The notes under the pieces: generated by a model
Database searches by the model: none
What the model was told of the DNA's origin: nothing
What the model saw: only the letters and a program-made list of their open reading frames with translations
Part shown: piece by piece, positions 19,322 to 31,861 of the stretch
How the letters are laid out: each line of letters begins with the position of its first letter
How positions within the stretch are numbered: the first letter of the stretch is position 1
Made by a program: the position numbers and the translations under genes
Source: Shimazuella soli
GTDB lineage: Bacteria > Bacillota > Bacilli > Thermoactinomycetales > Thermoactinomycetaceae
Direction: 5' to 3'
Assembly (NCBI RefSeq): GCF_022511585.1
Contig: NZ_JAKWBN010000001.1
Location: 420,269-484,268 of the forward strand
Length of the DNA stretch: 64,000 nt

Positions 19322-20512
19322 TTAAGACAATACTTTTTTCACCAATTCGATAGCTTGATCCAATTCTTCTTTGGTGATGGTTAATGGTGGAGCAAAGCGG
19401 ATTGTGTTGTCATGGGTTTCTTTACAGAGAAGGCCTTCATCCATCAATTGTTCACAGTAAGGACGAGCTTTTTCATGTAATTCCATGCCAACGAATAATC
19501 CTTTTCCACGAACTTCTTTGATAATTGGATTGTTTATTTTTCTTAGTTCTTCGATAAAATATTCTCCAAGTTCACGAGAACGTCTTGGTAATTCATCTTC
19601 TTCTAACACATCCAAAGCAGCAATGGAAACGGCGCAAGCAAGCGGATTTCCACCAAAGGTAGATCCATGTGAACCAGGTTCAAAGACACCTAAAATTTCT
19701 CGGTCTGCGGCAACTGCTGAAATAGGCATTACTCCGCCGCCTAGTGCTTTGCCCATAATGTACATATCAGGTTTTACATCTTCCCAATCACAGGCAAATA
19801 ATTGACCAGTCCGGCCGAATCCAGTCTGGATTTCATCAGCGACAAATAGAACATTGTTTTTCTTACAGATATCATAAGCAGCTTGTAAGAATCCTTCTGG
19901 AGGAATAATGATTCCAGCTTCTCCTTGAATCGGTTCTAAAATAAATGCAGCAGTGTTTGGAGTAATCGCATTTTGCAGTGCTTCCACATCTCCATAAGCA
20001 ATCACTTTAAAACCTGGTGTAAGTGGTCCAAAACCGCGTTGATAATCAGGGTTTGATGACATGGAGACCGTAGTGACTGTTCTGCCATGGAAGTTATCTT
20101 CGCAGACGATGATCTCTGCTTGATCTGCTGCTACCTTTTTCACATCATATGCCCATCGTCGAACGGTTTTAATTGCTGTTTCTACCGCTTCCGCACCTGT
20201 ATTCATCGGTAGTACCATTTCTTTACCAGTGATTTGAGCTACTCTTTCATAGAAAGGACCGAGTTGTTCGCTATGAAAGGCACGCGAAGTAAGTGTGATT
20301 TTATCCGCTTGTTCCTTCAGAGCTTGAATCAATCGCGGATGGCGGTGTCCATGATTGAGTGCTGAGTAGGCACTAAGCATATCCATATAGCGATTTCCGT
20401 CCGCATCGGTTACCCAGACTCCTTCCCCTTCTACTAGGACAATGGGTAGGGGATGATAGTTTTTTGCACCATATTTATCTGTTAAATCGATGATTGTTGC
20501 ATTATTTGACAT
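19322..20512 (-). CDS. rocD: Ornithine aminotransferase
   Basis: Converts ornithine and 2-oxoglutarate to glutamate semialdehyde and glutamate with PLP, in arginine/ornithine catabolism. The 396-aa class III aminotransferase contains [40 protein letters not shown] and the PLP lysine in [15 protein letters not shown]. The N-terminal [20 protein letters not shown] is characteristic of RocD rather than ArgD. No other roc gene is adjacent. A cre-like site upstream suggests carbon-source control. Confidence 0.95.
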   Translation of the reverse strand: MSNNATIIDLTDKYGAKNYHPLPIVLVEGEGVWVTDADGNRYMDMLSAYSALNHGHRHPRLIQALKEQADKITLTSRAFHSEQLGPFYERVAQITGKEMVLPMNTGAEAVETAIKTVRRWAYDVKKVAADQAEIIVCEDNFHGRTVTTVSMSSNPDYQRGFGPLTPGFKVIAYGDVEALQNAITPNTAAFILEPIQGEAGIIIPPEGFLQAAYDICKKNNVLFVADEIQTGFGRTGQLFACDWEDVKPDMYIMGKALGGGVMPISAVAADREILGVFEPGSHGSTFGGNPLACAVSIAALDVLEEDELPRRSRELGEYFIEELRKINNPIIKEVRGKGLFVGMELHEKARPYCEQLMDEGLLCKETHDNTIRFAPPLTITKEELDQAIELVKKVLS

Positions 20513-20552
20513 AATTATTCCTCCTGAAAAATATTTAGCAATTCTATTTTAA

Positions 20553-20567
20553 CGGAAACGTTTTCAA
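20553..20567 (-). promoter_or_regulatory. cre-like site upstream of rocD
   Basis: On the minus strand TTGAAAACGTTTCCG matches the extended CcpA consensus WTGNAANCGNWNNCW at 14 of 15 positions. It sits about 40 bases before the rocD start, so CcpA repression of ornithine catabolism is plausible. Confidence 0.55.
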
Positions 20568-20694
20568 AAATGCAAAGAATTGTTTAGTTACTCATTAACG
20601 TGCATATATCGTTTTCTTTTTATGTATCAATATTGATTTGATTGAAATATTAAATTGCATTGTTGAATGAACATGCATGTAGATGGGGACTATG

Positions 20695-20973
20695 TTATGC
20701 AAAATATCCACCCTTTTGTGGATACTCTTTATATTTTTGATAGTGTTTCATGATTTTGGAGAAAACATAATTTGCCTTAGATTGACTTTGTTTTTGATTG
20801 AGGAGTTTTACTATTTCACTGAGGGGAGTATCTTCTAAGACTTTTTTCTGGAAGAGAGATTTATGTATATCCACTTCGAAAAGTCCATCTAGTTTCTCTG
20901 AACAGTTACCAAAGCGATATACCGCAACAGTATCCACAACTTTTACTAATTCAAAATGCAAACAGATAGCCAT
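20695..20973 (-). CDS. Hypothetical protein (92 aa)
   Basis: A 92-residue soluble protein starting MAICLHFELVKVVDTVAVYRFG, which looks like a well-packed beta-strand core, followed by a helical, Lys/Gln-rich C-terminal half. The start has only a modest AGAGGTG ribosome binding site. It is divergent from dcd and shares the roughly 200-base upstream region with it. I do not recognise the family, but the composition looks like a genuine protein. Confidence 0.6.
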   Translation of the reverse strand: MAICLHFELVKVVDTVAVYRFGNCSEKLDGLFEVDIHKSLFQKKVLEDTPLSEIVKLLNQKQSQSKANYVFSKIMKHYQKYKEYPQKGGYFA

Positions 20974-21170
20974 TATTTGACACCTCTACCTCATCATAAC
21001 TTTGTTTTATCCTTCTGCTGCACTGTCTATTTTCATAGGATTTAAAAGAATAGCTGAATCTTTCTGAGAATGAGAAGAAGAATTTCTTTTTAAGAGAATC
21101 ATATTCTAAGACAGGCATTTAGTGTATCATATTTCTGGAATCTATATCTGACGGAAGGACAGGGTTATAT

Positions 21171-21728
21171 ATGACAATTAAATCCGATAGGTGGATACGC
21201 AAAATGGCAATCGAACAAAAAATGATCGAACCATTTGTAGAGCGGAATGTGGGGAAAGGAGAATTTGTTAGTTTTGGTTTATCGAGTTATGGCTATGATT
21301 TACGTGTTTCAGACGAATACAAAATTTTTCATAATGCCTTAAATCCAATAATTGATCCAAAAGAAATCGATGAGAAATCTTTTATCGATTATAAAGGTGA
21401 AGTGTGTATCATTCCACCAAATTCCTTTGCCTTGGCGAGATCCGTAGAATATTTTCGTATACCTGAAAACGTACTAGCAGTTTGTGTTGGTAAGTCGACT
21501 TATGCAAGGTGTGGAATTATAACCAATGTTACGCCGTTTGAGCCGGGTTGGGAGGGACATGTGACATTGGAAATATCTAATACTACGCCATTGCCAGCGA
21601 AAATTTATTCACAGGAAGGTTTATGCCAGGTTCTTTTCCTAGAGAGCGATGAGACATGTGAGGTTTCTTACAAAGACAAAGCTGGGAAGTATCAACATCA
21701 ACATGGGATTACTTTGCCCAAAGTATAA
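21171..21728 (+). CDS. dcd: dCTP deaminase
   Basis: Deaminates dCTP to dUTP (or to dUMP in bifunctional members), feeding dTMP synthesis. The 185-residue protein shows the trimeric dUTPase-like fold signature: [38 protein letters not shown] and [16 protein letters not shown] (catalytic Glu). It lies between comEA and comEC, where Bacillus has comEB, a dCMP deaminase, so a non-homologous enzyme with a related role occupies the locus. The start has a GGAAGGACAGGG region upstream. Confidence 0.94.
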   Translation: MTIKSDRWIRKMAIEQKMIEPFVERNVGKGEFVSFGLSSYGYDLRVSDEYKIFHNALNPIIDPKEIDEKSFIDYKGEVCIIPPNSFALARSVEYFRIPENVLAVCVGKSTYARCGIITNVTPFEPGWEGHVTLEISNTTPLPAKIYSQEGLCQVLFLESDETCEVSYKDKAGKYQHQHGITLPKV

Positions 21729-21828
21729 GTGATTTTTGCATAAGTCAACTGAACACTATGAATAAAGTGGCTTGATGTGTGTGTTTGTAGCAATTGTTGC
21801 CTCAAAACACAAAGACGCTTCACCTGCT

Positions 21829-21888
21829 CAAAGTGAGACTAGGAGCATAGCGAAGTGGCGAGACTTGTGGCCAAGGCTTAGGTGCACA
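21829..21888 (-). repeat. Dispersed repeat module, copy D (partial)
   Basis: On the minus strand this stretch matches the insertion found in repeat copy C (57875-57934). Shared blocks are TGTGCACCT, CACAAGTCTCGC and TCGCTATGCTCCTAGTCTC, then CTTTG. The surrounding blocks of copies A-C (including the terminal hairpin) are absent here. Confidence 0.7.
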
Positions 21889-21912
21889 TCTGCGCTTTTA
21901 CGTTGAATAAGT

Positions 21913-21941
21913 GCGGCCGGATTCTTATAGAATTCGGCCGC
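21913..21941. repeat. GC-rich inverted repeat
   Basis: GCGGCCGGATTCT and AGAATTCGGCCGC form a 13-bp stem (one mismatch) with a TAT loop. No T-run follows, so it is not a standard terminator. It lies in the 318-base gap between dcd and the convergent collagen-like gene, together with the repeat module. Confidence 0.6.
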
Positions 21942-22046
21942 AGCAACTGGTTGGAGGCAGACTCACACGTTGTACTTCTGCAACACAAGCGGGGCGATCT
22001 GGCGTATCAACTTCAAGGTTGACGGGGCTGGTGATTCTAGATCTGC

Positions 22047-25007
<2,961 letters not shown>

Positions 25008-25049
25008 TTACTGCCATTAGGGTAGAACCAGAATCTACCCAAACAGAAT

Positions 25050-25160
25050 TCATTTGGAAATATCTATTACTATGATCTTTCCGTTTTTCCATGTTCTTAG
25101 AAGATAAGGAAGCAAAAAACGATATCGTCCGGTATAAGAATCTTGAATATGTGGTATCAT
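25050..25160 (-). CDS. Possible 36-aa peptide
   Basis: ATG at 25158-25160 with GAGGTGAG about 6 bases upstream, reading MIPHIQDSYTGRYRFLLPYL and ending after IIVIDISK. It is small, basic and aromatic. No family is recognised, and it could equally be chance or the truncated start of a lost gene. Confidence 0.25.
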   Translation of the reverse strand: MIPHIQDSYTGRYRFLLPYLLRTWKNGKIIVIDISK

Positions 25161-25257
25161 TGAATCTCACCTCTATGACTACTAATGAAGAACTAGTAAG
25201 CATATTTCATTCATTGATGGGTGGACAAGAGATGGTTAGTTCCATAGGAATATATGT

Positions 25258-25286
25258 TTGACTAAATTTGGAAAATATGATAAATT
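25258..25286 (+). promoter_or_regulatory. Likely sigma-A promoter of comEC-holA
   Basis: TTGACT (25258-25263), a 17-base spacer and TAAATT (25281-25286) lie about 30 bases before the comEC start. Confidence 0.55.
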
Positions 25287-25318
25287 CGCTCTAGTTGAAG
25301 AGTAGGGGAGCGAACAGA

Positions 25319-27715
25319 TTGTATCGACCATTTGTGAGCTTAACTTGTGGTTGGGTTGTTGGAGTGTGGCTAGCCAATCAAATTCATATGGATATATATT
25401 GGATTATCGCGATGATTATCGCTTTAAGTGGGTGTCTCTTTTATGGTAAATACATGAAAGGGGGACCCATTATTTTATGTTTAATAGGTATATCTTTTGG
25501 TGCTGCCTATTTTCATTTTTACAACGAAGGAAATGTTTCCGTATTTTCAAAACCTTTAAGTACTTATGGAATTGGGGAGATCGCTTCTTTGCCAATTATT
25601 GATGGGGATAGCATTCGATTTGACGTTCAGATCAAATATCTTCGAGATGGAGAAAAACTTAAACAGGTAACGGGAGAACTTATTCGAGTAAATACGAAAG
25701 TGGACAGTCCGAGACAACTCTCACTCACCAAAAGTTGGAATACAAGTTGCAGCATTCAGCTTCCCCTCCAGTTAGAAAGGCCATCACCAGCCCGAAATCC
25801 CGGAGGATTTGATTATGCGGGATATTTGCATCACTACGGTATTCATTGGCAGACATATGTACCGTCTGTCGCGCAGATTCAAGTTATTACTTGTTCCAAT
25901 ACGACGGACTCACAAATTGAAAAATTACGCCAATTCCTCCATGATCAAATAGCTGAGCTATATCCGGCAAAGTATGCTGGACTTTTGCAAGCTATGCTTA
26001 TCGGTGAACAACATACACTCGATTCTTCTACACAAGAGATATTTTCCACACTTGGTCTGGTACATGTTTTATCCATTTCTGGACTTCATGTTTCCATATT
26101 GGTAGCCAGTTTGTTCTTTTGCTTGATTCTCTGCGGGATAACGAGAGAAAAAACTGCACTTTTGATCTTTGTTTTTCTTCCGTTTTATGCGATGTTGACG
26201 GGAGGGAGTGCACCTGTTGTTCGATCAGTAATCATGGCAATGATGATGCTACTTGCAGTTATCTTACGGAGAACAGCGGATGCTGTTTCTTTTTTGGCAC
26301 TAGCTCTCTTGGTTCAACTTATCTGGAATCCATATCAGCTTTGGGAGCCGGGATTTCAGCTTAGTTTTCTTGTTACGCTCGGATTAGTGGTCTATGTAGA
26401 ACCTCTTTCTCATCATATTCCAGTTCCTTGGCATCGATTTCGTCAAGCTTTATCTGTGATGCTTGTATCTCAAATCGTTTCTTTCCCAGTTGTGGCAGCA
26501 TATTTTTATCAGTATTCTTGGCTTTCTGCTCCTGTCAATTTGATATTCGTACCAGTATACAGTGTCATTGTTTTACCACTATCAAGTCTATCTGTCTTGA
26601 TGAATCTTATTTCTAACGGTTGGGGAGCAATATTAGCTAGTATAACTTCTTGGGTATTAGATGTAATGGATCATGTATTACGATGGATTTCTGGATTTCC
26701 GTACATGACATACTCACTTTCTCCTCCAACACTATGGTGGATTCTCTGTTACTTTTTTATCTTTTGGTTTCTTTACGTCACCATAGTAACGGATAGATTA
26801 TTTGTTCAACGTCTCCGGTATGTCATGATCTCTGCACTTGTGGTGTTAGCAGGAATCCTTCTTCTTCCTGGAAATCATTCAACCACCCGAATCACGATGA
26901 TAGATGTGGGTCAAGGAGATGCTACACTGATCGAAACTGCTGGCGGAAAAGTTATCTTGATAGATGGTGGAGGAATCCTTCCACGTAGACAGCAGACATG
27001 GCAGAAACAAACCAATACTTTTGAGGTCGGTAGAGATGTGGTGGTGCCATATTTGCGATATCGTGGAATTAACAATATCGATACGATTGTGATGACTCAT
27101 GGAGATGGGGACCATATCCGAGGATTGGAGGCTGTAGTTCGGCGCTTTTCAATTGGACAGGTACTTCATAGTGCAGCTGTGCCGGCTGATTCTTTTGAAA
27201 CAAAACTATTGACGCTGATGAGACAGAAACAGATTCCAATAAAATTGGTTGTTTCAGGTAACAGTTGGCAAATCGAACAAGGGATACAAGCAAAGATTTT
27301 GCATCCTTCATCGGTTGTTTCACCAGCAAATATCAACAATGGATCGATCGTTATGTTACTATCAATATATAAGACAAATATACTTTTCACAGGGGATATG
27401 GAAGAACCGGCAGAAAAAGAGGTTCTTGCAAAATTTAGGTTGCCGAGAGTTCATATATTAAAAGTAGCTCATCATGGAAGTAAAACATCGACAAAATACG
27501 CATGGATCTCAAAAATAGATCCAGATCAAGCGCTCATATCAGTCGGCTTACATAATCGTTATGGCCATCCGAAGCCAGAAGTACTTGCACGCTTGCATCA
27601 GTTTGGTGCACAGATATGGCGAACGGATTATCAAGGTGCTATTTTGGTTCATATAGATCCTAAAGGATATCGGATAGAAAGCATGAAGAAAGGTGATCAT
27701 TTCGATGGTAGATAA
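25319..27715 (+). CDS. comEC: ComEC/Rec2 DNA-uptake channel
   Basis: Forms the membrane channel that imports single-stranded DNA during transformation. An N-terminal soluble region (PSPARNPGGFDYAGYLHHYGI) is followed by the polytopic competence domain (HVLSISGLHVSILVA, LTGGSAPVVRSVIMA) and a C-terminal metallo-beta-lactamase domain. That domain contains DVGQGDATLIETAGGKVILI, THGDGDH and KVAHHGSKTST. The TTG at 25319 is preferred (798 aa) because AGGGGAG lies 8 bases upstream; the TTG at 25295 would add 8 residues. The stop overlaps holA by 11 bases. Confidence 0.95.
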   Translation: MYRPFVSLTCGWVVGVWLANQIHMDIYWIIAMIIALSGCLFYGKYMKGGPIILCLIGISFGAAYFHFYNEGNVSVFSKPLSTYGIGEIASLPIIDGDSIRFDVQIKYLRDGEKLKQVTGELIRVNTKVDSPRQLSLTKSWNTSCSIQLPLQLERPSPARNPGGFDYAGYLHHYGIHWQTYVPSVAQIQVITCSNTTDSQIEKLRQFLHDQIAELYPAKYAGLLQAMLIGEQHTLDSSTQEIFSTLGLVHVLSISGLHVSILVASLFFCLILCGITREKTALLIFVFLPFYAMLTGGSAPVVRSVIMAMMMLLAVILRRTADAVSFLALALLVQLIWNPYQLWEPGFQLSFLVTLGLVVYVEPLSHHIPVPWHRFRQALSVMLVSQIVSFPVVAAYFYQYSWLSAPVNLIFVPVYSVIVLPLSSLSVLMNLISNGWGAILASITSWVLDVMDHVLRWISGFPYMTYSLSPPTLWWILCYFFIFWFLYVTIVTDRLFVQRLRYVMISALVVLAGILLLPGNHSTTRITMIDVGQGDATLIETAGGKVILIDGGGILPRRQQTWQKQTNTFEVGRDVVVPYLRYRGINNIDTIVMTHGDGDHIRGLEAVVRRFSIGQVLHSAAVPADSFETKLLTLMRQKQIPIKLVVSGNSWQIEQGIQAKILHPSSVVSPANINNGSIVMLLSIYKTNILFTGDMEEPAEKEVLAKFRLPRVHILKVAHHGSKTSTKYAWISKIDPDQALISVGLHNRYGHPKPEVLARLHQFGAQIWRTDYQGAILVHIDPKGYRIESMKKGDHFDGR

Positions 27716-28700
27716 ACTCCCTCCTGTTTCTTTGTATTATGGGTTAGAATCATTTTTAATGGAAGAAGAATGCAACCAGCTCCGCGATCAAGTTCCAGAA
27801 GAAGAAAGAGATTGGAATTTACTTGTAATGGACTTGGAAGAAACTCCTTTGGAACAAGTGATACAAGAAGCAGAAACTCCCTCTTTTTTTGGAGGGAAAC
27901 GGCTCATTATAGCAAAAAACGCAACGTTTTTTACAACTGCTAAACCAAAAAGAGAACAAAATCACAATTTAGATGCGTGGCTTTATTATTTAAGTAGACC
28001 AAGTGAAAGCAGTGCCATTGTCTTTACAGTAGTGAACGATAAATTAGACAAACGCAAAAAAGTAGTCAAACAGATGGAGAAGGTAGCATCTGTTACAAAA
28101 TTTGATGCATTAAAAGGACAAGCACTGCTCAAATGGGTAATGGATCGATTTCGAGCTCTGCAAGTAAAGATCAAGCGTGAGGTATGTATTTCTTTTATAC
28201 AGGTAGTCGGTAACGATTTACGACTCATCAATCAAGAATGTGAGAAGCTAAGTCTCTTTGTGGGACACAAAGGTATCATCACACAGGAAATCGTGGATGA
28301 ATTGATCCCGCGAACGCTTGAAAATAATGTTTTTCAGTTGACGGAGAAACTAGCAGAGAAGAAAATCACTGAAGTTTGGCAAATATGGGAGGATCTGCTC
28401 ACACAAAAAGAGGAGCCGATTCGAATCTTGGCATTGATGACAAGGCAATTTCGCTTGTTATATCAGGCGAAAGTGTTGACGGCTAGAGGAATGGGTGCAA
28501 GTGAAATCGCGAAAATGCTAGGAGTTCATCCGTATCCGGTAAAATTAGCAATTTCCCATTCTGCATCCTTTACTCTAGAACAATTGAAGAAATATTTGTC
28601 GTTAACCATTGCAGCTGATCAAGATATCAAATCTGGTAAAATAGAGAAAGTGCTAGCAGTAGAACAAATCTTTTTAGCCATACATGGAATTACGGCTTAA
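27705..28700 (+). CDS. holA: DNA polymerase III subunit delta
   Basis: Clamp-loader subunit that opens the beta sliding clamp. From ATG 27705 (AAAGGTG upstream) it is 331 aa. The N-terminal LYYGLESFLMEEECNQL and FFGGKRLIIAKN correspond to the clamp-binding domain, and NDLRLINQECEKLSLFVG plus LALMTRQFRLLYQAKVL to the AAA and collar domains. Overlap with comEC suggests translational coupling, and the comEC-holA order is standard in Bacillales. The usual tiny yqzM between them is not seen. Confidence 0.93.
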   Translation: MVDKLPPVSLYYGLESFLMEEECNQLRDQVPEEERDWNLLVMDLEETPLEQVIQEAETPSFFGGKRLIIAKNATFFTTAKPKREQNHNLDAWLYYLSRPSESSAIVFTVVNDKLDKRKKVVKQMEKVASVTKFDALKGQALLKWVMDRFRALQVKIKREVCISFIQVVGNDLRLINQECEKLSLFVGHKGIITQEIVDELIPRTLENNVFQLTEKLAEKKITEVWQIWEDLLTQKEEPIRILALMTRQFRLLYQAKVLTARGMGASEIAKMLGVHPYPVKLAISHSASFTLEQLKKYLSLTIAADQDIKSGKIEKVLAVEQIFLAIHGITA

Positions 28701-28715
28701 AGAAAGGTGTCAATT

Positions 28716-29300
28716 ATGGAACAAACAAAGTGGAAAGAGCTTCGAAAAAAACAATTAATTTATACCAATCTGATCTTTTTTCTCTATGCCATCATTGCAT
28801 ATAGTGTCATCTTTACAGGTGCTACTGGATTAATAGTCTATCTTGTTTTAGCTGGCATATTTCTCATCTCTCCTATCGGTTTCTTTCTATTTCGAACACC
28901 TGGTCCTCTTCTATTATTATTTCCAGGTATGAAAGAGTTGCTAATATATGAAAAAGAAAAATTAAAAGATGCATGGTTTTCGTATTATTTCACGAATGCT
29001 ATCTTGCAAGTAGCTGCTACGATTTTTTTTATTGTTCAAGCTTTTATTCGTAATCCCAAACTTGCTTTTATCGAGGGAATTCCTCCTTGGATTATCTTTG
29101 CAATTTCGGTTATTTTGCTATGGATCGGAAATGGTAATCAATTGTTTCATGCAAAAAGAATGGATGCGAAGACCTATGAACAGTTAAAAAGTTATGCTGA
29201 TGACCGCCGTACCTTTGCTATGGTATTTGCTATTGTTGCCCTCGTCATGACAGGGATCGCTATCTTGGCCGTTTCTATCATGTCGCGGAAATTTATTTAA
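28716..29300 (+). CDS. Multi-spanning membrane protein of unknown function
   Basis: A 194-residue protein with about five hydrophobic segments: two near the N-terminus (residues 17-60), one around 95-110, one around 125-145 and one at the C-terminal end. It starts at the ATG at 28716 with AAAGGTG 9 bases upstream, 16 bases after holA, so it is likely in the comEC-holA transcript. I recognise no family motif. A strong terminator follows. Confidence 0.7.
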   Translation: MEQTKWKELRKKQLIYTNLIFFLYAIIAYSVIFTGATGLIVYLVLAGIFLISPIGFFLFRTPGPLLLLFPGMKELLIYEKEKLKDAWFSYYFTNAILQVAATIFFIVQAFIRNPKLAFIEGIPPWIIFAISVILLWIGNGNQLFHAKRMDAKTYEQLKSYADDRRTFAMVFAIVALVMTGIAILAVSIMSRKFI

Positions 29301-29306
29301 GTCTAA

Positions 29307-29339
29307 TGCTGATATCTATAACGATATCAGCATTTTTTG
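29307..29339 (+). terminator. Terminator of the comEC-holA operon
   Basis: GCTGATATC and GATATCAGC form a perfect 9-bp stem followed by ATTTTTT. Confidence 0.9.
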
Positions 29340-29393
29340 ATAGAATGGAAGTTGGCACAAAACAATTGTGCTAACGGAACCCATGGAGGGGAA

Positions 29394-29645
29394 ATGAGTT
29401 TTCTCCCGCGACGTCGTCGTAAGCCCGTAAGGGTGAAGAAGATGAACCACAACCGCAGAGGTTTCTGGAAGTTCATCGGAGATGTGATCGGGGACTACTT
29501 GTTCTGGCTTTCCATTCCGAGTTTTTGTCAAGTTGTTCGACGAACTCTAATCCGTCTCAAAGTCTGGGTTCATCGGGAGTTTGGTTATGTATATGACCAA
29601 ACTCCGCCCAATAAATGTATGTATTGTTGTTTAAAAATGAAATAG
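29394..29645 (+). CDS. Isolated GC-rich orphan ORF 1 (83 aa, very basic)
   Basis: A strong GGAGGGG precedes the ATG. The product begins MSFLPRRRRKPVRVKK, has an amphipathic/hydrophobic middle (FWKFIGDVIGDYLFWLSIP) and ends with CMYCCLKMK. The first two thirds use codons such as AAG, ATC, CTC and CGT and are visibly richer in GC than the flanking genes. An internal inverted repeat, GGAGTTTGGT/ACCAAACTCC (29577-29606), may mark the end of the foreign segment, with the last residues read from host DNA. No homologue is recognised. It may be a horizontally acquired small gene. Confidence 0.5.
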   Translation: MSFLPRRRRKPVRVKKMNHNRRGFWKFIGDVIGDYLFWLSIPSFCQVVRRTLIRLKVWVHREFGYVYDQTPPNKCMYCCLKMK

Positions 29646-29692
29646 AAAAACCAACACAAGAATTTGCGTTTTACAGCAGGATCAGAAGAATA

Positions 29693-29732
29693 AAAAACGA
29701 TTGCATTTGATAAGCCCGCAATCGTTTTTTTG
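29693..29732 (-). terminator. Terminator of the GH6 gene
   Basis: AAACGATTGC and GCAATCGTTT form a stem with A/T runs on both sides, directly beyond the stop of the minus-strand glycosidase. Confidence 0.8.
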
Positions 29733-29743
29733 ATATTTGATAA

Positions 29744-30844
29744 TCAAGAACCGTTGATCAACGACATTGCTAATTCTGGTGTGAACTGTCCAGCTTGTGT
29801 ACCTTGTCCAATTCCACAATCGCCATCGGATTCTCCTGGGCGTTTAATCCATAAATAAGCGTCTGTCAAGGAGCTGGATTGGATAGATGGTTCATTTCCT
29901 AATTTTCTTCCAGAAGGATTACACCATTGTCCATTTGATCCATTGCCATTTCGACTCGTATCTATAACCAAATGGGAAGTGATATTATATTTGTTTTTCA
30001 GTATTTCTGTTAATTTTGTACCATATTGTTCGACATCAGTAGTTTTATTGTAGTTGGAAACGTTTAGCGATACTCCCCTTGTATTTACGACTCCCGCTTC
30101 TTTTAACCATTCTGCCATATCTTCAGGAGATTTCCATTTTCCATCTCCACCATCGATATAGGTCCAAGCAGCAGGTGCATTTTGTTTTAAGATTTCTGTT
30201 GCCTCTTTTAGCAAGGCAAATCGAGTTTGCCGGTCTGCATCAGATAAACAGTCTAGATGAATCAAAGCATCTGGTTCTAAAATGACAACCGCAGAGCGAT
30301 CGCCTATGCCTTTTGCGATTTTTCGGATCCATTCTTTGTATTCTTTTGCGGAGTTTGCTCCACCGGCTGAATATCCGCCACAGTCACGCAACGGAATATT
30401 GTATGCGACAATGATCGGAAGTTTCTTTTCCTTTGCTGCTTCGCTTACATAGTTGTCCACTTCATCTGTATTCCACCCGCCAAACCATCTTGCAGTGGGA
30501 ATACTAGCGATTTTTTCCTTAATTATTTTAGCACGTTCATCGTTTGGGTTGTCTTTTACCCATTTGACAGCTTGTGAGTCTTTCTCGGTATAAAGACCAG
30601 TTGTTTTAAGAAATGGGTTATTGGCATCGTCCATGATTGCTTCTGGATCATCAGTTGTCGTTTCTGGGGAAGGTTGTATGTGAGACTCCTCCTTTGAAAT
30701 CTCCTGTTTGTTGGCTGGTGTATTGTTTGGAGAGTTTTGTTGATGTTGTTGGTAGTACTGGGATAATTCAGATATAAGGGATTCCAAGGAAGTGTTCCAA
30801 TAAAAATTGGTGAGGAAAAGCAAGCAAATGAATGTCTTAATCAA
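29744..30844 (-). CDS. Secreted glycoside hydrolase family 6 (beta-1,4-glucanase)
   Basis: Cleaves cellulose or related beta-1,4-glucans by inversion. After a hydrophobic N-terminus (TFICLLFLTNFYW, a likely signal/anchor) and a Gln/Asn/Pro/Thr-rich linker, the catalytic domain runs from about residue 75. It shows VAYNIPLRDCGGYSAGG (catalytic Asp next to Cys), VVILEPDALIHL, LVIDTSRNGNG and LWIKRPGESDGDC, all GH6 signatures. No carbohydrate-binding module is present. The TTG start at 30844 is the only one compatible with the GAGGGGG ribosome binding site. GH6 is best known from actinobacteria and fungi, so transfer is likely. Endo- versus exo-action cannot be settled here. Confidence 0.93.
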   Translation of the reverse strand: MIKTFICLLFLTNFYWNTSLESLISELSQYYQQHQQNSPNNTPANKQEISKEESHIQPSPETTTDDPEAIMDDANNPFLKTTGLYTEKDSQAVKWVKDNPNDERAKIIKEKIASIPTARWFGGWNTDEVDNYVSEAAKEKKLPIIVAYNIPLRDCGGYSAGGANSAKEYKEWIRKIAKGIGDRSAVVILEPDALIHLDCLSDADRQTRFALLKEATEILKQNAPAAWTYIDGGDGKWKSPEDMAEWLKEAGVVNTRGVSLNVSNYNKTTDVEQYGTKLTEILKNKYNITSHLVIDTSRNGNGSNGQWCNPSGRKLGNEPSIQSSSLTDAYLWIKRPGESDGDCGIGQGTQAGQFTPELAMSLINGS

Positions 30845-30941
30845 GCATGTAACCCCCTCGTGTTAAATAGTAATTTGTTTGTTCCTAATAGTAGAATAAT
30901 TCGGTAGAGTAATCAAATGGAATTTAGATGAATAATGCTTT

Positions 30942-31592
30942 CTAGAAAGAGAGGGGTTTAAGGAAATACGAAATTCCTTCCCAGAAAAATTTTATGCCAA
31001 ATCCTATTAAAACAAGGCCAGTTATAAAGGTTATCACACGGACTCCTTTTTCGTGTAAATATCTACGGCTTACATGAACAGTTGTGGCGACATTGATATT
31101 CCAAATTACTTTTCCTAGGAAGAGAAACCCAATACACATGATAATCATGTTGGAATCATGCTTTTGTAGAAGTGTCACATAAAGTGAACCATAGACACCT
31201 GACCAAAAGAGAAAACTAATAGGATTCATGATAGCGATCAGAAATCCACTCCAAAAAGCATTCCATCTGCTAGATTCATAAGCAGCTATTTGGATAATAA
31301 GATTTTCAGAAGGATGGAAAGTACTTTTTATACTTGAATAGCCGAGTTTTAGAAAAAATAATGCACCTAACCAAGTCAAAGTAACATGTATCCACTGAAT
31401 AGACAGCCACATGGAAATACCTCGGTCAATAGCAATCAAATATACAACATCTGCTGTGATTGCTCCAAGAGATACAATCCAAGCGGATAGAAAACCTTGT
31501 CCTATTCCTCTTCGAACAATTTCTAAATTCACAGGCCCCATTGGAACAGCAAATGAAATGCCCAGCAGAAAATGACTCAGCATCAGCTCCAT
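30942..31592 (-). CDS. LysE/RhtB-family amino-acid exporter
   Basis: A 216-residue six-helix membrane protein. The N-terminal FAVPMGPVNLEIVRRGIGQGF is the LysE-type signature, and NPISFLFWSGVYGS in the middle corresponds to the second conserved loop. Members export amino acids or other small molecules, and the substrate cannot be told. The ATG at 31592 is preferred over the TTG at 31616, because AAGAAAGG lies about 10 bases before it. It is a single gene between the glycosidase and the FAD oxidoreductase. Confidence 0.88.
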   Translation of the reverse strand: MELMLSHFLLGISFAVPMGPVNLEIVRRGIGQGFLSAWIVSLGAITADVVYLIAIDRGISMWLSIQWIHVTLTWLGALFFLKLGYSSIKSTFHPSENLIIQIAAYESSRWNAFWSGFLIAIMNPISFLFWSGVYGSLYVTLLQKHDSNMIIMCIGFLFLGKVIWNINVATTVHVSRRYLHEKGVRVITFITGLVLIGFGIKFFWEGISYFLKPLSF

Positions 31593-31828
31593 ATTCGAAA
31601 TTCCTTTCTTGTCCAATCTTTTATTATTTATTAATTAATGTAGAAAGAGGTAAATTTAGAATAGGGAAATTCCCTTTATATGGAACGAATGGAGATGATG
31701 AGTGAGAGACTTCTTGTTACAGGGCGAAAACGGAACACATAAGCGAATTGGTACAGCTAAGTGATTGATCAAGGAGAACAGTATTTTGGAGGGAAAAAGA
31801 AATCACAAAAGGATACTAAAGAACAAAA

Positions 31829-31857
31829 GACAGCACACCAAAAGGGGCTGTCTAAAA
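31829..31857 (-). terminator. Terminator of the FAD oxidoreductase gene
   Basis: AGACAGC and GCTGTCT flank a 12-base loop. On the minus strand the stem is followed by TTTTGTTC, just beyond the gene's stop. Confidence 0.7.
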
Positions 31858-31861
31858 AAAC

